The notes under the pieces were generated by a model. That model saw nothing but the letters and a program-made list of their open reading frames with translations. It had not been told where the DNA came from and searched no databases. Below, in pieces: positions 47,025 to 55,714 of a stretch of 64,000 nt of DNA; the first letter of the stretch is position 1; each line of letters begins with the position of its first letter. Both the position numbers and the translations under genes were made by a program. The DNA comes from Rhodobacterales bacterium HKCCA1288 (GTDB taxonomy: Bacteria; Pseudomonadota; Alphaproteobacteria; Rhodobacterales; Rhodobacteraceae), in the NCBI GenBank assembly GCA_015693905.1, contig CP065161.1, positions 2,029,001 to 2,093,000 on the forward strand, in the 5' to 3' direction.

Positions 47025-48047
47025 ATGGGTTACAAAGTTGTCGTTGTCGGCGCCACGGGCAATGTGGGCCGCGAAATGCTCAACATTCTAGACGAACGTC
47101 AATTCCCCGTTGACGAGATCGCCGTGCTTGCCTCGCGTAAATCGCTTGGCACGGAATGCAGCTTTGGTGACAAGACCCTAAAGACCAAGGATCTCGATAC
47201 ATTCGATTTCACAGGCTGGGATATCGCATTTTTCGCGGTTGGGTCTGAAGCCACAAAAACCTATGCACCGATTGCGGCCTCGCAGGGTTGTATCGTGATC
47301 GATAATTCCTCGCTCTATCGCTATGATCCTGATGTGCCTTTGGTTGTCCCTGAGGTGAACCCTGAGGCGGTTGAGGGCTATGCGAAGAAGAACATCATCG
47401 CAAACCCCAATTGCTCCACCGCCCAGATGGTTGTGGCATTGAAGCCGCTTCATGATCGCGCGCGGATCAAGCGTGTTGTGGTCTCGACCTATCAGTCTGT
47501 GTCTGGCACAGGCAAAGATGCGATGGATGAGCTGTGGAACCAGACCAAGGGAATGTTCGTTCCAGGTCAGGAAGTTGCCCCGAGCGTTTACCCCAAGCAG
47601 ATTGCCTTCAACGTGATCCCGCATATTGATGTGTTCATAGAAGATGGGTCTACCAAGGAAGAGTGGAAAATGGTCGCTGAGACCAAGAAAATCCTCGATC
47701 CTTCGGTTAAGGTGACTGCAACCTGCGTGCGTGTGCCTGTCTTTGTGGGCCATTCCGAGGCGATCAATATCGAGTTTGAAGATTTCCTAGACGAGGAAGA
47801 AGCCCGTGACATCCTGCGCGAGGCCCCAGGTGTGATGGTGGTCGATAAGCGTGAGACGGGCGGTTATGTAACGCCCGTGGAATGTGTCGGCGATTATGCC
47901 ACCTTTATAAGCCGAATCCGTCAGGACAGCACGATTGAGAATGGTCTGAATATTTGGTGCGTCAGTGACAACCTGCGCAAAGGTGCTGCGTTGAATGCGG
48001 TTCAGATTGCAGAAACCTTGGGCAATCGGGTTCTGAAAAAAGGCTGA
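47025..48047 (+). CDS. asd: Aspartate-semialdehyde dehydrogenase
   Basis: A 340-residue Asd, which reduces aspartyl phosphate to aspartate semialdehyde for lysine, methionine and threonine synthesis. VVVGATGNVGREMLNILDER is the NADP-binding motif, NPNCSTAQMVVAL (near residue 126) has the catalytic Cys, and VPVFVGHSEAINIEF has the catalytic His. AAGGATATGGAAC precedes the ATG. It supplies the substrate of DapA at 26995. A strong terminator follows. Confidence 0.97.
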   Translation: MGYKVVVVGATGNVGREMLNILDERQFPVDEIAVLASRKSLGTECSFGDKTLKTKDLDTFDFTGWDIAFFAVGSEATKTYAPIAASQGCIVIDNSSLYRYDPDVPLVVPEVNPEAVEGYAKKNIIANPNCSTAQMVVALKPLHDRARIKRVVVSTYQSVSGTGKDAMDELWNQTKGMFVPGQEVAPSVYPKQIAFNVIPHIDVFIEDGSTKEEWKMVAETKKILDPSVKVTATCVRVPVFVGHSEAINIEFEDFLDEEEARDILREAPGVMVVDKRETGGYVTPVECVGDYATFISRIRQDSTIENGLNIWCVSDNLRKGAALNAVQIAETLGNRVLKKG

Positions 48048-48074
48048 CGCATGGCTTTGCGCAACAAATATGAC

Positions 48075-48098
48075 GGGGGGCCATTGGCCCCCCTTTTT
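48075..48098 (+). terminator. Terminator after asd
   Basis: A perfect 8-base stem GGGGGGCC/GGCCCCCC with an ATT loop is followed by five T residues. It ends directly at the stop of the convergent PII-like gene. Confidence 0.92.
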
Positions 48099-48099
48099 C

Positions 48100-48411
48100 T
48101 TAAAATCGTTCGGCGCGGAGGACTTCGCAGTCAGTCACGCTGACCACACCGATATGCCGCTCCACCACCGCGAATGCCGCTTTGAGCAGCGCCTCTAGCT
48201 TTTCTGGGCGAATGATGCAGACCACGTTGATCATTCCGCCTGCGCGGCTGACCTGACCCTCGCGGCTCCATTGTCCTGAACGGCCCGACCCGCCCAACAC
48301 GGGCAGGATGGTGAAGCCTGTCACCCCCGCCTTGACCAATGCATCCGTGAGGCGGGTTTCCATGACCGCCTCAATTGTGATCTCAACCCGTTTTGCCTTA
48401 TGCGTTTCCAT
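48100..48411 (-). CDS. sbtB: PII-like protein, SbtB-like regulator of SbtA
   Basis: A 103-residue ferredoxin-like PII-family protein, with AKRVEITIEAVMETRLTDAL at the N-terminus, TGFTILPVLGGSGRSGQW in the nucleotide-binding and T-loop region, and VVCIIRPEKLEALLKAAFAV in the second half. It lies 4 bases downstream of an SbtA-type bicarbonate transporter. In cyanobacteria SbtB binds adenyl nucleotides such as cAMP and AMP and controls SbtA. No C-terminal Cys-pair R-loop is seen. DUF190-type PII proteins are an alternative. Confidence 0.78.
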   Translation of the reverse strand: METHKAKRVEITIEAVMETRLTDALVKAGVTGFTILPVLGGSGRSGQWSREGQVSRAGGMINVVCIIRPEKLEALLKAAFAVVERHIGVVSVTDCEVLRAERF

Positions 48412-48415
48412 TGCC

Positions 48416-49405
48416 TTAGCCTCCCGTGGCGGCGCGCGCCAATGCCAGATAAATTGGTATGCCCAATGTCAAATTGAACGGGAACGTAATCCCGAGCGAT
48501 AGGGTGAGATAGATTGAAGGATTGCCCTCAGGCAGGGCCACGCGCATTGCAGCAGGCACCGCGATATAAGAGGCCGAGGCGGAGAGCGTCATCATCAACA
48601 TCACGCCGCCTGTCGACAGACCCAAAAGCAACCCAGCTCCGAGGCCAAGGCAACTGCCGATTAAGGGCATCAGCACGCCAAAGGCAAAAAGCCCTGGCTT
48701 CAGCAAATGCCGCGCATCCCGCAGGCCGCGCCCCGCTACAAGGCCCATATCCAAAAGGAAAAGGCACAGCACCCCTTGGAAGGGAGATACGATGAAAGAG
48801 GCAATTTTATCCAAGCCCTCTTGGCCTGTGATCCCGCCAATAATGAAGGATCCGATGAGCAAAACAATAGACCCATTCAGCAGGATTTCCCGCAGCAGAC
48901 CCGCATCCATACCGCCGCCTTGATCCGCTTTTGCATCGGCCCGTGCCACAAGCCACAGGGCGGCCAAGATTGCAGGGGCCTCCATCGCGGCGGCGACCGC
49001 GACCATATAGCCTTCGCTCATCAAACCTGCAGTTTGCAGCACTGAACTTGCCGCGACAAAGGTCACGATCGAGATCGAGCCGTAATGTGCCGCCACTGCG
49101 GCGGCATCAATGGCCGTTAGCCCTGTCATCACGCGCAGCAAAGCGAAGGCGATGAAAGGCAGAACAAACGACAAAATCACCCCAGCCAAAATTGAGAAGA
49201 TCAACGTTTGGTCAATGCCATGCGCGGCCACGCTAGCCCCGCCTTTGAAGCCAATGGCAAAGAGCAAATAGAGCGACATCCCTTTCGCTACGGCCTCGGG
49301 CACGCTGAGGTCAGAGCGCGCAAAAGCAGCTGCAAATCCTAAGACGAAAAACAAGATGATGGGCGAGATCAGGTTCTGCGCCGCGAGCGACAGGATCGAG
49401 TCCAT
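48416..49405 (-). CDS. sbtA: Sodium-dependent bicarbonate transporter SbtA
   Basis: A 329-residue membrane protein of the SbtA (PF05982) family with about ten hydrophobic segments in two inverted halves. LISPIILFFVLGFAAAFARS opens the protein, AVAAHYGSISIVTFVAASSV (near residue 103) is the first substrate-site crossover, and MTLSASASYIAVPAAMRVAL (near residue 270) is the second. It would import HCO3- with Na+. ATG at 49405 is chosen over a GTG at 49411 because GGAGG lies 5 bases upstream of the ATG. It follows the carbonic anhydrase by 57 bases. Confidence 0.88.
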   Translation of the reverse strand: MDSILSLAAQNLISPIILFFVLGFAAAFARSDLSVPEAVAKGMSLYLLFAIGFKGGASVAAHGIDQTLIFSILAGVILSFVLPFIAFALLRVMTGLTAIDAAAVAAHYGSISIVTFVAASSVLQTAGLMSEGYMVAVAAAMEAPAILAALWLVARADAKADQGGGMDAGLLREILLNGSIVLLIGSFIIGGITGQEGLDKIASFIVSPFQGVLCLFLLDMGLVAGRGLRDARHLLKPGLFAFGVLMPLIGSCLGLGAGLLLGLSTGGVMLMMTLSASASYIAVPAAMRVALPEGNPSIYLTLSLGITFPFNLTLGIPIYLALARAATGG

Positions 49406-49462
49406 GAACACCTCCAGATTTTGCTCAGCGTTGCCTAACGAAGCGGGGCCAAGTGGTAAAGT

Positions 49463-50113
49463 TTAGACTTTGACAAAATGGCGTAATGTGCCGTCATAGC
49501 TTTCGATATCCATATCCGCGATATCGGCCCAAATCCCATGCAGGGTCAGGTTCTTTGAACCTACAGCCTCGGCCACCACGGGATAGCTCATCAGATTTTC
49601 AAGCGAGACTTGTATCCCCTCTTTCTCAAGCATGGTTTGTTGAACCTCAGGGGGGGTGATATCTTTGACCCTGTCAAATCCTGGCCGCAAAACATCCAAC
49701 CAACGGCCCACAAAGCTTTCTTTCTTTTCCAAATCGGGGGCGCGGCCTTGGCACATGTCAATACACCCCCGCACGCCGCCGCAATTGGAATGGCCCATGA
49801 TGATGAGATGCTCGATTTTGAGGTTCTTAATTGCAAACTCGACCGCGGCAGCGGTGCCGTGATGCTGCCCGTCAGGGGTAAAAGGGGGCACCAGATTGGC
49901 AATGTTGCGGTGAATGAATAATTCGCCTGTGCGTTGCCCAAACACGGATGTCACAGCAACGCGGCTGTCGCAGCAGGCTATGACCATGGCCTTTGGATTC
50001 TGCCCTTCGGTTGCCAATTTGCGAAACCAATCCCGGTTCTCAGGAAAGGATTTCACTTTCCAATCCTGATAGCGTTCAAGCAAATAACTTGGCAGTGATT
50101 TAATGCGGTGCAT
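49463..50113 (-). CDS. Beta-class carbonic anhydrase
   Basis: A 216-residue beta-carbonic anhydrase interconverting CO2 and bicarbonate. The zinc ligands are in ACCDSRV (Cys, with the Asp-Arg dyad, near residue 48) and GHSNCGGVRG (His and Cys near residue 108). EFAIKNLKIEHLIIMGHS is typical. The start at 50113 gives MHRIKSLPSYLLERY; an extension of ten residues upstream is less likely. It is first in an operon with SbtA and the PII-like gene, so it probably works in supplying bicarbonate for anaplerotic carboxylation. Confidence 0.94.
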   Translation of the reverse strand: MHRIKSLPSYLLERYQDWKVKSFPENRDWFRKLATEGQNPKAMVIACCDSRVAVTSVFGQRTGELFIHRNIANLVPPFTPDGQHHGTAAAVEFAIKNLKIEHLIIMGHSNCGGVRGCIDMCQGRAPDLEKKESFVGRWLDVLRPGFDRVKDITPPEVQQTMLEKEGIQVSLENLMSYPVVAEAVGSKNLTLHGIWADIADMDIESYDGTLRHFVKV

Positions 50114-50255
50114 CCATAACGTCCCTTCAGAGCACTTGATCACAATCTCTGATATTTTTCTATAAACTGTCTTTTCATTCCTGCCTCAAATCAACCTTTT
50201 CTTCACCCCCAAATATCACCCTGTGACCACATGCAGCGCATGGTGGGATGGGAAA

Positions 50256-50630
50256 ATGACGGATGTGGTGACCGTCTTGCGTTTTGAGGAACCTGCGCGG
50301 TTTGATCCCGACAGGTTAGAGCGGCTTTGTCGCGATATTGGCGAGACGCAAGCAGAATATGAAGTGGCTGTGGGGCTAGAGCGCATCATGATCGCGCTCG
50401 CGCAGATTGACTGTGTCGACAGCACGCTTGAACGGAAAAAGATTGTTGCTGAGATTGCCGACTCTGCCAGCAAGATCGGTATGGCGACTTTGGCGCGGGT
50501 GGCGCGCGATGTTCATATCGTGATGGCGCGCCAAGATATGGCCGCAATCGGCGCAACCTTGGCCCGTTTGCGCCGTGTGGGTGAGCGATCAGTTTATGCG
50601 ATTTACGATATTGAGGATATGAGTGTGTGA
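50256..50630 (+). CDS. Unrecognised small protein
   Basis: A 124-residue soluble protein, probably largely helical, that begins MTDVVTVLRFEEPARFD and ends VYAIYDIEDMSV. ATG at 50256 is chosen because GGGATGGGA precedes it; earlier in-frame starts are weak. I recognise no domain. It is divergent from the carbonic anhydrase, and codon use looks like that of its neighbours, so it is likely a real conserved hypothetical gene. It lies 75 bases before the leucyl aminopeptidase gene. Confidence 0.65.
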   Translation: MTDVVTVLRFEEPARFDPDRLERLCRDIGETQAEYEVAVGLERIMIALAQIDCVDSTLERKKIVAEIADSASKIGMATLARVARDVHIVMARQDMAAIGATLARLRRVGERSVYAIYDIEDMSV

Positions 50631-50705
50631 TCGCCCTTGCGGCGCGGGATGGTGTTGTTACTTTGCGTTGCAGCGATATTGCCCTGACCTCAAAGGAATG
50701 ACGGA

Positions 50706-52115
50706 ATGTCCCACGCGCTGCGATTTGCCCGCCCAGATGAATTTCCTGATACGGATGCAATCCCCGTTCATGTGATCAGCGCCGATGGGGCTGATGCGGC
50801 TTTGGCTCAGTTGGACGCGGCCTCACGGCAATGGGCCATAACCCATGGCTTTAGCGGGGCATTGGGCAAAACCTGTCTTCTGCCCAATGCGGCGGGTGGA
50901 ATTGCCGCCGTTTTGTTGGGGGTGGGAACGTCCGCTGATCGGATCAGGAAACGGTTCGCTGCAGGTGCCGCGATTTCTGATTTGCCAAAAGGTCTTTATG
51001 AGGTGGCCTCAGCCTCATTGGAGGGCCACCCGCAAAACCTTCGCGAAGAAATTGCACTGGGGTATTTACTGGCGGGATATCGGTTTGACCGCTATCGTCA
51101 AAAATCAGGTCGCGAGGCGGCCTTGGTGGCGCTTGCGGGCATAGATGCCCCGCATTTTGAACGGCTCGCCGAAGCCGAGGCCATGGTGCGTGATCTGGTT
51201 AACACCCCTGCGCAAGACATGGGCCCCGAAGAATTGGAGGAGGCCGCCCGCGATTTGGCGGCGCGCTATAACGCCAAGATTTCCGTGATCCTTGGGGACG
51301 ATCTATTGGCGCAGAATTTCCCGATGATTCATGCGGTCGGTCGGGCCAGTCCCCGCGCGCCTCGTTTGATTGATATGACTTGGGGCGAAGGCGGGCCGCA
51401 AATCACCTTGGTGGGCAAGGGCGTGTGTTTTGACACAGGCGGTTTGAACCTGAAACCTGGATCATCTATGGGCACGATGAAAAAGGATATGGGGGGGGCT
51501 GCCAATGTTTTGGGCCTTGCTCGGATGATTATGGATGCGGGTCTAAAGCTGCGGTTACGGATCTTGATCCCTGCAGTTGAAAATGCCGTTGATGGTTCAG
51601 CCTTTCGCCCCAGTGATATTTTGACCGCGCGCAACGGCATGACGGTCGAGATCAACAACACTGATGCCGAGGGGCGGTTGGTCTTGGCTGACGCCTTGGC
51701 GCTTGGGGCCGAAGGTAGCCCCGATCTTATGATTTCTATGGCAACATTAACTGGGGCTGCGCGGGTCGCAGTGGGGCCAGATCTTGCACCATTTTACACT
51801 GATGATGAGGGTCTTGCCGCGCAGATCAGTGCCAAGAGCCCTGAACAGTTCGACCCTGTTTGGCGTATGCCCTTTCACGCCCCTTATGAGGCTATGATTG
51901 AACCGGGCATTGCCGATCTGGATAACGCGCCCTCTGGGGGCATGGCAGGGTCGATTACGGCGGCCTTGTTTTTGCGCCGCTTCACCCAAGGCGCCGCGCG
52001 CTATTGTCACTTCGATATTTTTGCTTGGCAGCAAAGTGATGCACCTGCGCGCCCAAAAGGGGGTTTGGGTCAGGGCATTCGTGCGCTATACGCGGTGCTG
52101 TCTGAAGGGGTTTAA
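50706..52115 (+). CDS. Leucyl aminopeptidase (M17)
   Basis: A 469-residue M17 metallopeptidase that removes N-terminal residues from peptides, acting as a two-metal hexamer in the cytosol. The metal ligands and active-site Lys are in GKGVCFDTGGLNLKPGSSM and GTMKKDMGGAANVLG, and the signature NTDAEGRLVLADAL follows near residue 318. A 150-residue N-terminal domain precedes the catalytic core. It is 3 bases upstream of the NlpC/P60 gene, so the two are probably co-transcribed. Confidence 0.93.
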   Translation: MSHALRFARPDEFPDTDAIPVHVISADGADAALAQLDAASRQWAITHGFSGALGKTCLLPNAAGGIAAVLLGVGTSADRIRKRFAAGAAISDLPKGLYEVASASLEGHPQNLREEIALGYLLAGYRFDRYRQKSGREAALVALAGIDAPHFERLAEAEAMVRDLVNTPAQDMGPEELEEAARDLAARYNAKISVILGDDLLAQNFPMIHAVGRASPRAPRLIDMTWGEGGPQITLVGKGVCFDTGGLNLKPGSSMGTMKKDMGGAANVLGLARMIMDAGLKLRLRILIPAVENAVDGSAFRPSDILTARNGMTVEINNTDAEGRLVLADALALGAEGSPDLMISMATLTGAARVAVGPDLAPFYTDDEGLAAQISAKSPEQFDPVWRMPFHAPYEAMIEPGIADLDNAPSGGMAGSITAALFLRRFTQGAARYCHFDIFAWQQSDAPARPKGGLGQGIRALYAVLSEGV

Positions 52116-52118
52116 GAC

Positions 52119-52967
52119 ATGGCAAGCGATCCACGGATCACGGCAAGCAATGGGCGGGTGGCGCTTCGGGCGCTGCAAGGTCAGGTTATGGCGGATGAAT
52201 TCTTGGATGGCACATGGATGACGGTGCAGCAACCGTTGGCCAATATCATGACCGAACCAAAGGGCACACGGGCGAGCCAATTGTTGTTTGGCGAGCGGTT
52301 TTTGGCGCTTGAAACGCGCGATGGGCAAGTTTTCGGTCAAGCAGAGCGGGACGGCCAAGTCGGTTATATTTTATCGCAGGCCCTTGCGGCAGAAACGCCC
52401 GTCACCCATTGGGTCACCGCCCCTGCAACCCATCTCTATCCGCGCCCCGATGTAAAATCGCCGCCCGATGTGTCGATCTTTTTCGGCGCACGTGTGAATG
52501 TGGTTGAGCCTGCGAAAGAGGGCGAAAGCTTTCACCGCATCCAGACGGGGCATCATGTTCCAAAATCCCACCTGCGCCCCTTAACAGCGCGGTTTTCGGA
52601 TACGGTGGGCGTGGCTGATCTATTCCTTGGAACCCCCTATCTTTGGGGCGGCAGCAGCCGATGGGGCATTGATTGCTCTGGCCTGATCCAATTGGCGATG
52701 CGCGCCTGTGGACAAGACTGCCCACGGGACAGTGACCAACAAGAGGCAGCGCTCGGCGCGCTTTTGCCCGAGGATGCACCGCTGCGCCGCGGGGATTTGG
52801 TGTTTTGGAAGGGTCATGTCGGGATCATGGCCGATGAAGAGATGCTGTTGCACGCAAATGCCCATCACATGGCGGTGGCCTATGAGCCGCTTGCCCATGC
52901 CGAGGCGCGTATTCGCACGTCTGGCGGTGGCGAGATCACCGCGCGCAAACATGTCTTGATAGAATGA
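52119..52967 (+). CDS. NlpC/P60 family cell-wall hydrolase
   Basis: A 282-residue protein with an N-terminal SH3-like half and a C-terminal NlpC/P60 cysteine-peptidase domain. The catalytic Cys is in WGIDCSGLIQLAM (near residue 186), the His is in FWKGHVGIMADE, and the third residue lies near LLHANAHHM. Such enzymes cut D-Glu-diaminopimelate bonds of muropeptides. No signal peptide is evident, and a cytosolic role in recycling murein peptides together with the adjacent aminopeptidase is plausible. Confidence 0.9.
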   Translation: MASDPRITASNGRVALRALQGQVMADEFLDGTWMTVQQPLANIMTEPKGTRASQLLFGERFLALETRDGQVFGQAERDGQVGYILSQALAAETPVTHWVTAPATHLYPRPDVKSPPDVSIFFGARVNVVEPAKEGESFHRIQTGHHVPKSHLRPLTARFSDTVGVADLFLGTPYLWGGSSRWGIDCSGLIQLAMRACGQDCPRDSDQQEAALGALLPEDAPLRRGDLVFWKGHVGIMADEEMLLHANAHHMAVAYEPLAHAEARIRTSGGGEITARKHVLIE

Positions 52968-52974
52968 CGGGGTA

Positions 52975-53319
52975 TTAATCGTCTACGGCGCGGATCAATT
53001 TGCGCTCTAGCACGCGCAGGACATTGCGCAGATCATGCCCGCGCTTGAGAATGCGCCCGTCCATCCCAATCACGGAATACATTCCCTGCTTGCCTGCCAA
53101 TTTGGGGCGCTTTTCAATCCGATAAATGGGGTGTTCGGCGGTGCGGCGGAAAACTGAGAAAATCGCAACATCACTCAGCAGCGACATTCCATAATCGCGC
53201 CATTCACCTGCAGCCACCATGCGGCCATAAATCGACAGGATCGCCGATAATTCGCCGCGATCAAAGGCGACCTTTTCGGGAATATGGGAAGCGCCAAAGG
53301 ATTGAGTATGCATCACCAT
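52975..53319 (-). CDS. DUF2794 protein
   Basis: A 114-residue protein matching DUF2794, a small family common in alphaproteobacteria with no known function. VAFDRGELSAILSIYGRMV, WRDYGMSLLSDVAIFSVFRR and AEHPIYRIEKRPKL are the family blocks. Two near ATGs exist (53319 and 53313), and neither has a clear ribosome-binding site. It converges on the NlpC/P60 gene. Confidence 0.83.
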   Translation of the reverse strand: MVMHTQSFGASHIPEKVAFDRGELSAILSIYGRMVAAGEWRDYGMSLLSDVAIFSVFRRTAEHPIYRIEKRPKLAGKQGMYSVIGMDGRILKRGHDLRNVLRVLERKLIRAVDD

Positions 53320-53363
53320 AGGCTGATGGTGGCATGAATTCTAAGAAATGCAAGGGAGATCAT

Positions 53364-53398
53364 AAAAAGGCCCGCAAGGTCAGCTGATCTTGCGGGCC
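53364..53398 (-). terminator. Terminator of ilvE
   Basis: A perfect 10-base stem GGCCCGCAAG/CTTGCGGGCC with a 10-base loop is followed on the minus strand by TTTTTATG, 18 bases after the ilvE stop. Confidence 0.92.
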
Positions 53399-53415
53399 GT
53401 GATGCGCGGTGTCGC

Positions 53416-54285
53416 TTAGGCGCGAACCAGTTTTTCGTAGGCGTCCGAGATGTTCCGCGTCAGGGCGCCAACCTCGAAATTATAGCTGCCAATCTGACCC
53501 ACTGGGGTGACTTCTGCGGCGGTGCCCGTCAGCCAGCATTGTTCAAACCCTTCCAATTCTTCGGGCATGATATGACGCTCATGCACCTTGATTTGGCGAT
53601 CGTTCAACATACCGATAACTGTCTGGCGGGTTAGGCCATTGAGGAAGCAATCTGGCTTTGGCGTATGCACTTCGCCATCTTTGACGAAGAAGATATTTGC
53701 GCCTGTCGCCTCGGCGACATAGCCACGATAATCAAACATCATGGCATCCGAGCAGCCTTTGGCTTCGGCCTCATGCTTGGACATTGTGCAGATCATATAA
53801 AGGCCTGCTGCCTTGGCATGGCTTGGCGCCGTTTCGGGCGAGGGGCGTTTCCACCGCGCGATATCAAGTTTGGCGCCTTTGGTTTTTGCATCCCCATAGT
53901 AATTGCCCCAGCCCCATGCCGCGATGGCCAAACGAACGGGGTTACGGCGAGAGGAGACACCCATATCCTCACCCGCGCCGCGCCACGCAACCGCGCGCAC
54001 ATAGGCATCGCTCAGGCCATTGGCCGCGAGAACCTCGGCCTTGGCAGCCTCAATTTGGTCAACAGTAAACGGAATTTCGAAGTCCAATTGGCCTGCGGAA
54101 AAATGCAGCCGTTCGGAATGGGCGCGGCTGAGGAAAATTTTGCCACCATAGGCGCGCTCGCCCTCAAAGACGGAAGATGCATAATGCATCGCATGGGTCA
54201 GAATATGCACATTGGCCTCGCGCCAATCGACCAAAGCCCCATCCAGCCAGATTTTCCCATCGCGGTTATCGTAGGTGCCGCTCAT
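53416..54285 (-). CDS. ilvE: Branched-chain amino acid aminotransferase
   Basis: A 289-residue fold-type IV PLP enzyme that transfers amino groups in leucine, isoleucine and valine synthesis. The PLP Lys is in PSHAKAAGLYMICT near residue 155, and VAEATGANIFFVKDG carries the conserved Glu and the phosphate-contact residues. VHILTHAMHYASSVFEGERA near residue 25 is the N-terminal signature. It completes the last step of the leucine pathway encoded at 35-41 kb. It is divergent from petP. Confidence 0.95.
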   Translation of the reverse strand: MSGTYDNRDGKIWLDGALVDWREANVHILTHAMHYASSVFEGERAYGGKIFLSRAHSERLHFSAGQLDFEIPFTVDQIEAAKAEVLAANGLSDAYVRAVAWRGAGEDMGVSSRRNPVRLAIAAWGWGNYYGDAKTKGAKLDIARWKRPSPETAPSHAKAAGLYMICTMSKHEAEAKGCSDAMMFDYRGYVAEATGANIFFVKDGEVHTPKPDCFLNGLTRQTVIGMLNDRQIKVHERHIMPEELEGFEQCWLTGTAAEVTPVGQIGSYNFEVGALTRNISDAYEKLVRA

Positions 54286-54310
54286 CTTTCCAATCCCATC
54301 TTTCCTTCAG

Positions 54311-54347
54311 GGCGCATATCTGCGCCAGTTTGCAAATGTTGTGCAAA
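54311..54347. promoter_or_regulatory. Two palindromes in the ilvE-petP intergenic region
   Basis: A perfect GGCGCA-N4-TGCGCC repeat at 54311-54326 lies in the ilvE leader. A perfect TTTGCA-N7-TGCAAA repeat at 54329-54347 follows it. The second has the size and symmetry of a MarR-family operator, and the adjacent gene encodes a MarR-family protein. The region between ilvE and petP is 204 bases long, with divergent promoters expected. Confidence 0.5.
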
Positions 54348-54489
54348 ATACGGCCGTTTCGGACATAATATTTCGCAAAACTGGCAATTCGGTAACAATT
54401 GATTCTTGGAAAGTCAACAAGGCTGACATAAACTGTGAAGTGTTCCTTGGTTCCGATGCCAAAGATCAAAAATGATGCGGGAGGTGAAG

Positions 54490-54999
54490 ATGGCAGAGCG
54501 TGCAGTCAATAACCCCATCGGCACGGGCGAAAGCTTGCTCTTTTTGACGGATGAGCAGCTGCGCCGCGGGATTGAGGCGATGTTTTTCGCCTATCGGGGA
54601 TTTACCGCTGATCCTGATCGCATTTTGCAGAATTACGAATATGGTCGCGCTCATCATCGTGCCATCCATTTCATCAACCGCACCCCTGGAACGACAGTCA
54701 ATAACCTGCTGAATATTCTGGGCGTGACCAAGCAGTCCCTCAATCGCGTTCTGCGCAGTCTGATCGCTGATGGTTTGGTCGAAAGCCGCGTTGGGGTGCA
54801 GGATAAGCGCGAACGGCATCTTTATCTCACCGAAACAGGTGCCAAGCTTGAACGCGAATTGTCAGAGGCGCAGCGCAACCGCATGCGCGCGGCCTATCGC
54901 AATGCGGGGCCAGAGGCCGTGGCAGGATTTCGTGCTGTCCTTGAGCAGATGATGGATCCTGAGATGCTGCGCCATTTCCAAGCAGGTTTGGATACCTAA
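54490..54999 (+). CDS. petP: MarR family transcriptional regulator PetP
   Basis: A 169-residue winged-helix protein with a MarR DNA-binding core (TPGTTVNNLLNILGVTKQSL is the recognition region, then RVGVQDKRERHLYLTETGA as the wing). ATG at 54490 follows GGAGGTGAAG. With the response regulator gene starting 1 base after its stop, it matches petP of the petPR operon known from Rhodobacter capsulatus, where the pair is needed for growth. The divergent ilvE and the palindrome at 54329 suggest local regulation. Confidence 0.82.
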   Translation: MAERAVNNPIGTGESLLFLTDEQLRRGIEAMFFAYRGFTADPDRILQNYEYGRAHHRAIHFINRTPGTTVNNLLNILGVTKQSLNRVLRSLIADGLVESRVGVQDKRERHLYLTETGAKLERELSEAQRNRMRAAYRNAGPEAVAGFRAVLEQMMDPEMLRHFQAGLDT

Positions 55000-55000
55000 A

Positions 55001-55714
55001 ATGGCAGACACCAACCCGCATATCTTGATCGTGGATGATGATGAACGCATCCGCGGGCTGTTGCAAAAATTTCTCATCCGCAACGGGTTTCTGGCCAGTG
55101 TTGCACGCGATGCTGCGCAAGCCCGCCGCCTGTTGCAAGGGTTGGATTTCGATTTGATTGTGCTTGATGTTATGATGCCGGGTGAGGATGGCATTAGCCT
55201 GACACAAGATTTGCGCAAAACGATGGATTGCCCAATCTTGCTTTTGACGGCCAAGGGCGAGGCGCAAGATCGTATTGCGGGTTTTGAGGCGGGGGCAGAT
55301 GATTATTTGCCAAAACCCTTTGAGCCCAAGGAATTGCTATTGCGTATCGGCGCGATCCTGCGCCGTATGCCGCAACCCGAAGCCAGCCAAAATCTGCCCA
55401 AATTGCTGCATCTTGGGGCCATGCGCTTTGACATTGATCGTGGCGAGTTGTGGCAGGGTGATCAGCCTTTACGCCTGACTGCCACCGAGGCCGCATTGAT
55501 GCGGATCTTTGCAACCCATGTGAACAGTTCTGTGACCCGTCAGCAGTTGGTCGAAGAATTGGGCCGTGACAAGATGGCAGGCGGTGACCCTGCGCAAGAG
55601 CGCGCAATTGATGTGCAAATCACCCGCCTACGCCGCAAGATTGAAGCTGACCCGAAACAACCCCGTTATCTGCAAACTGTCCGCGGCGCGGGCTATATGT
55701 TGGTGCCTGACTGA
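55001..55714 (+). CDS. petR: OmpR-family response regulator PetR
   Basis: A 237-residue response regulator. The receiver has the acidic pair in VDDDERIRG, the phosphoacceptor Asp in LIVLDVMMPGEDG (near residue 54), and the Lys in LPKPFEPKELL. The C-terminal winged helix ends VQITRLRRKIEADPKQPRYL and TVRGAGYMLVP. It follows petP by one base. No sensor kinase is adjacent, so the signal is not evident from this window. Confidence 0.87.
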   Translation: MADTNPHILIVDDDERIRGLLQKFLIRNGFLASVARDAAQARRLLQGLDFDLIVLDVMMPGEDGISLTQDLRKTMDCPILLLTAKGEAQDRIAGFEAGADDYLPKPFEPKELLLRIGAILRRMPQPEASQNLPKLLHLGAMRFDIDRGELWQGDQPLRLTATEAALMRIFATHVNSSVTRQQLVEELGRDKMAGGDPAQERAIDVQITRLRRKIEADPKQPRYLQTVRGAGYMLVPD

